A stretch of 64,000 nucleotides of DNA, taken from Ustilaginoidea virens (Eukaryota; Ascomycota; Sordariomycetes; Hypocreales; Clavicipitaceae). Shown here one piece after another: positions 59,744-64,000 of this stretch (position 1 is the first letter of the stretch; each line of letters starts with the position of its first letter). The stretch spans positions 4,870,501 through 4,934,500 of the forward strand of contig NC_057320.1 of the NCBI RefSeq assembly GCF_000687475.1. The letters are read 5' to 3'. The notes below the pieces were generated by a model, which was not told the DNA's origin, ran no database searches, and worked only from the letters and a program-made list of their open reading frames with translations. The position numbers and the translations under genes were made by a program.

Positions 59744-60724
59744 ATGCTCTCCGCCACCTCCTTGGCCGCGCGCGCCTGCGCCCGCCGAGCCGCCGCTCAG
59801 CCGTCTCCCTCGTCCGCGCCCGCCGCGAGCGCGATCCGATGCCGCCACGCCCGAGGCCTCTCCTCCTGGGGCAGCCGGCACGACCGCTCCTCCCTCCCTG
59901 CGCGATATGCCGCCCAGCCAGCCGCCAGGGTCGGCAGCGAGTGCCAGCGCCGACAACAACAACAACAACAACAACATCATCATCATCAACAACAGCAACA
60001 ACGGCGCCTGGCCACGACGACGACGAACCCCAACCCGCCCCTCGACTTCAAGAACGCCTCCAACAGCGTCCCCTCCCGCGTCGGCCTGATCGGCGGCCGC
60101 GGGTACACCGGCACCGTGCTGGTCGAGCTCTTCAACAAGCACCGCTACATGGACCTCGTCCACGTGTCGTCGCGCGAGCTTGCCGGCCTGCCGCTCCGGG
60201 GGTACACCAAGCGTCAGATTGTGTACGAGAACCTGTCGCCCGAGGACATCGGCCAGCTGGACAAGGATGTGGACTGCTGGGTCCTGGCGCTGCCCAACAA
60301 TGTCTCGGAGCCGTATGTCGAGGCGCTCGATCGGGTGCAGAAGGAGACTGGCCACCGGAGCGTCATTATCGATCTCTCTGCCGACCATCGGTTCGACGAC
60401 TCGTGGACGTACGGCCTCCCTGAGATCACCAAGCGCTCCAAGATTTGCCAGTCGACGAGGATATCGAACCCCGGGTGCTACGCCACTGGAGCGCAGCTTG
60501 GCATCGCTCCCCTGGTGGAACATCTTGCAGGCTCGCCGACCGTGTTTGGCATTTCGGGATACTCTGGCGCGGGCGTCAAGCCGTGCTCCAAGAACGATAC
60601 CACGCTGCTGAAGGATAACCTTATCCCATACTCGTTGACGGGTCATGTTCACGAACAGGAGATTGGTCATAATCTGGGCATCTCTGCGGCATTTATTCCT
60701 CACGTGGCCTCTTGGTTCCGGTGA

Positions 60725-60759
<35 letters not shown>

Positions 60760-61252
60760 TTTTTTTTTTTTTTGCCGTCCTTTTTCTGCATGTATCCGTC
60801 CCCCTTGCTGACCGATTCACAGCGGCATACATCTTGCCATCAGCATTCCCCTTGTCAGATCCATGTCATCACGCAACATCCGCCAGCTGTACCAGGACCG
60901 CTACGCGGCCGAATCGCTTGTCAAGGTTGTGGGCGAGCCCCCCCTGGTGCGCTCGATAGCGATGAAGCATCACTGCGAGATTGGCGGGTTCGCCGTCGAC
61001 ACCAACGGCACGCGCGTGGTCGTGTAAGTAGCTTGGCCTTGTTCACGAGGCACTGTTATAACGGCACACTAACTTTTTTTTTTTTTCATGTAGCTGCGTC
61101 ACCATCGACAATCTGAACAAGGGAGCCAGCACGCAATGCCTACGTAAGTCGTCCCGGACCGCCTTCACGATGAGGTGACTGACCAGGTCACAGAGAATAT
61201 GAACCTCGCGCTCGGGTACGCGGAATACGAGGGTATTCCCAGCGCGCGGTAG
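59744..61252 (+). CDS. N-acetyl-gamma-glutamyl-phosphate reductase, stand-alone
   Basis: NADPH-dependent third step of arginine/ornithine synthesis, normally mitochondrial in fungi. 428 aa from exons 59744-60720, 60823-61023, 61094-61143 and 61194-61252. The first ~95 residues are rich in Ala/Arg/Ser with a Gln/His-rich run, like a mitochondrial presequence with low-complexity spacer. Then come the nucleotide-binding GLIGGRGYTG, ADHRFDDSW and the catalytic Cys245 in SNPGCYATG. The protein ends AEYEGIPSAR, as in the C terminus of ARG5,6 enzymes. In yeast and Neurospora this domain is fused behind an acetylglutamate kinase in one precursor; here no kinase domain is present. It may be a second, reductase-only gene. 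All introns are GT...AG; two contain long pyrimidine runs. Confidence 0.92.
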
Positions 61253-62238
61253 CTGCTGGCCTCGGCCCCAGATGGGCGCGGCCCAGGATCGATGACTCTG
61301 GCTCATCCTCGACGTTGGCCCCAAAAATCTACCCTCGAAAAAATTAAAGGTCGAGCCGGCCCCTGCACGCCTGGCCCTCACAGAGCGTAGACTCTCCCTC
61401 TGTTACAGTGTGTTTTGGAAGGGTGGGGTTTTAAACTTGGTTTCATTAGCTTCGACTCGAGTCTGCACTACTTGTAGCTTTTAGAACCAATTCCACCACC
61501 TACAGTACCACCAGACATTCCCACTAACTCGACCTCCCAAGGTCAAGTGCATGCTTGTATGGTGAGGAGACTAGGACCTAAACTTTAATGTCTTCCTTAA
61601 TCGGCCTATTGACGAGGGCATAATATAATGAGTGCCTATTGGCCGTGGCCAAATTGGGCCGGAACCGCCTTGCAGAGCCCTATGTGCGACAAGTATACGA
61701 CCAGACTCGTTCACGTGCTCCAGGCGGGAGGCGCTCAACCTCGCAGCATCAGTCATCTAAACTCACTGAGCAGACTTTTGTCAGCGGGCAGGGATGCATG
61801 CGTGAGGGATTAAAGTCGTATGTAAAGGGTGCGGGAAAGTATGTAGCATACGGAGCGCATCGACGGTATTTAGCATATTCGTGGCGGATTTGAGCTTGCC
61901 GATGCGCACATGACGCATCCGGTCTCTTTTCAGCCCAAAGCACCGCGATAGAGGCTTCTCGGGGGTGGCTCAACGTTTGTTTTCATCGATATCAATTCGG
62001 CGCAGAAACCTATTCAAGTACATGATGATGCTGTGGTCAAAACACGTCCCAGTCGTGCCCTCGTAAACCAACACCACTGCAGATAGGCACACTTTTGTCA
62101 AACATGTCATCTAGTCGTGCGAGTTTTTTAATCCAATTGGCAGTTCCACCGTTAAAAAAGACAAGAAAGGGGGAAAAAACAAGAAAAGAAGAGAAGAGAA
62201 AAAGATGAGAAAAGAAAAGAGGCTGCAAAGGGCATCGC
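61253..62238. other. convergent intergenic region
   Basis: Lies between the 3' ends of the reductase (+) and the amino-acid permease (-). An A/G-rich tract at 62156-62224 has repeated AAGAAAAGAG. No supported gene. Confidence 0.55.
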
Positions 62239-63763
62239 TTAATTGATCGGTGCACAGGAAAAAACACCCTTGGTAGTTCCATTCCTAAACTGGCGAAGCT
62301 GTTGAATGGGCCGGTTAGCGCGATTGCTTCACTCACACGGGCGAAGGGGGTTTAGTTCAGCGGAAACTCACAATGTCGTCAATGCTGGCATAGGTGCCGC
62401 AAACCAAAACCACAATACCGATTACGAAGCACAAAGCGTTGATGACGGCTCGGAACAGATTCTCCTTGGCGTACCACTTGCCCTTGCACAGCAGCTTGAA
62501 CCACATCATGGCAGGCAGGTAAAAGGTGAATCCGGAGATGAAGAGGGACGAAGAGACCGACAGCAGGTCGCTGAAGAAGGGTATGACTTCGGCAATGATA
62601 AAGGCGGCGAGGGTGATGACGGAGATGACGGCCAGCCAGGTAGCCCAGCCCTTGGGCGTGTTGATGAAGCGAGTGACGGAGTCCTTGTAGATTCGTCCGT
62701 GGATATACCGTCCAATGACGGTGGTGTTGATCGACCCGGAAATGAAGATGACGGGCAAGGCGACGCCAAAAGCAATCTTGGAAAGCGTGTGGCCGGCAGA
62801 CAGCAAGGATGGCGACTCGACATCGGCGCCCACAAACGAGTAGACCATGGCGCCGGTAAGGGTATAAATGACGATTTCAATCAGCCCAAGGGCCCAGATG
62901 GACTTGACGTAGTCCTTGGGTGTGTGCATCTCGTCCATGAAGGAGAACTGGCACATGGAGAAGCTGTAGGCGAAGCAGATGTTGGTGATGGCAATAAAGG
63001 CCTCGGCAAAGGAGAGGTCTTGCTTGGGCCAAGCCGACCAGTTGACCGCCGACAGTCCTCCCTCGGCCTTGGTGGCCACGACGCCCGTTCCGATAATGGT
63101 GATGCCGATGGCAAGAAGAATAGAGGCAAAGTCAATGTATCCAAGAATAGCCACCTCGGCAAACGAAGGTGGGATAGCAACCAGGAGCAAGATGATGGCC
63201 GACACGACGCCGAAAACAACCGAACACGCTCCGTTGTCCGTGATGTTGAGGAAGGCAATGGTCCCGGTCAAGCAATGCGATCCGACCAAAAAGGTGAGTT
63301 GGAGGACAAACATGGCTCCGACCACTTCGTAACCGAAGCGACCCATCAGTAGACGACCAGCATCGGCATAGTGCGCGACTTCGGGGTAGGCGATTTTGAC
63401 TTTTCCCACAATATCACTCGTGTAGATGGCAATGAAGCCGAGCCCAACGCAGCAGATGACGCCCGCAACCATTCCGAGAGTGGCAAACGCGGCGGGCAAG
63501 CTGAGAGCGCCAAGAGCGATAGCCTCTACGATCAAGACAATGGTAAGTCGCTTCCATCCCAGGCGGTTGAAGTGGGCAGCGCCTTGGGCGGTCTTTTGCT
63601 TCTCAACATCGCTTCTTCGCTCTCGAAAGTCGGTGACTTCGCCAGCAACGGGGGCGCTGACCACATTTTCCGAGCCCTCCAGGTCAGTAGTGGATGAGTA
63701 TTTTGAGTCCTTCTCCCTGTGCTTGTCGCGTGAGGCGTGGTCGCGGGCTACGGGCGTCGCCAT
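62239..63763 (-). CDS. amino-acid permease, AAAP family (Mtr-like)
   Basis: Plasma-membrane amino-acid transporter of the AAAP family, most like the neutral amino-acid permease Mtr of Neurospora. Exon 1 is 63763-62372 and exon 2 is 62298-62239, giving 483 aa. A polar N terminus of about 70 residues leads to the first membrane helix (TIVLIVEAIALGALSLPAAF), with about eleven helices in all. The last exon reads LRQFRNGTTKGVFSC before the stop, resembling the end of Mtr-type proteins; its intron has GTGAGT, a CTAAC branch site and CAG. If that intron is kept, translation would stop after four extra codons at 62357, giving 468 aa. Start at the first ATG (63763). Nitrogen-related neighbours (reductase, amidase) are suggestive only. 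Confidence 0.92.
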
Positions 63764-64000
63764 AGTTGTGGAAAGTGTGAAACTAGCGCCAGTCCAAGTC
63801 TTGCCTCGACAAAGCTGACGAGTCCCAAAAAAGGGCTTACAGAAGCCAATATTGTTCAAGTGTGCTGGGTAGGGGGGGGGAGAAAAAAAGGGACTGAGTC
63901 AGGAGGGAAGTGTGATCAACGAGATCGTTTCAAGGATCAGAGAGGTGAAAGGAAAGATGCAGGTGAAGTTGGGAAGGAGGGAGAGAGGCGGAAGGAGGTC

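Overview
This window is nuclear DNA from a filamentous ascomycete (Pezizomycotina). The evidence is GC-rich coding sequence with short spliceosomal introns (about 50-350 bp, GT...AG with CTAAC/CTGAC branch sites), three intact Zn(II)2Cys6 regulators, a fungal-type arginine-pathway reductase, and a retrotransposon carrying repeat-induced point mutation (RIP). A Sordariomycete, perhaps of the Hypocreales, fits the gene types, but that placement is inference.

Layout. 0.8-5.5 kb: a Zn2Cys6 regulator and an amidase with two GATA-factor motifs upstream. 7.6-13.4 kb: a full-length Ty1/copia retrotransposon with matching LTRs and a 5-bp target duplication, its coding sequence destroyed by transition mutations. 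14.5-23 kb: an oligopeptide transporter (OPT), SRP54 and a BBE-type FAD oxidase. 23.7-29.3 kb: an XlnR/Xyr1-like regulator and a short-chain dehydrogenase. 30.3-36.4 kb: the largest subunit of RNA polymerase III and a haloacid-dehalogenase-like hydrolase. 37.8-39.9 kb: a broken Zn2Cys6 regulator pseudogene. 41.4-42.7 kb: a secreted proteinase K-type subtilisin. 42.7-49.2 kb: a gene-poor stretch. 49.2-50.6 kb: an LtrA-family membrane protein. 51.6-59.3 kb: a possible catabolic trio of Zn2Cys6 regulator, GH31 glycosidase and MFS permease, the last two divergent from one 644-bp promoter. 59.7-61.3 kb: a stand-alone N-acetyl-glutamyl-phosphate reductase. 62.2-63.8 kb: an amino-acid permease.

How the genes relate. 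Housekeeping genes (SRP54, RPC1) are interspersed with nutrient acquisition genes (amidase, OPT, subtilisin, GH31, two permeases) and regulators. No secondary-metabolite backbone gene, CRISPR-like array or viral gene is seen. The points most worth checking are the GC-AG introns in SRP54 and RPC1, the tiny exons splitting zinc clusters, the reductase lacking its usual kinase partner, the regulator/GH31/permease trio, and the pseudogene whose interpretable lesions are a 4-bp tandem duplication and +1 changes in short homopolymers. Exon boundaries were assigned by eye from frame, splice motifs and family conservation; no transcript data were available.
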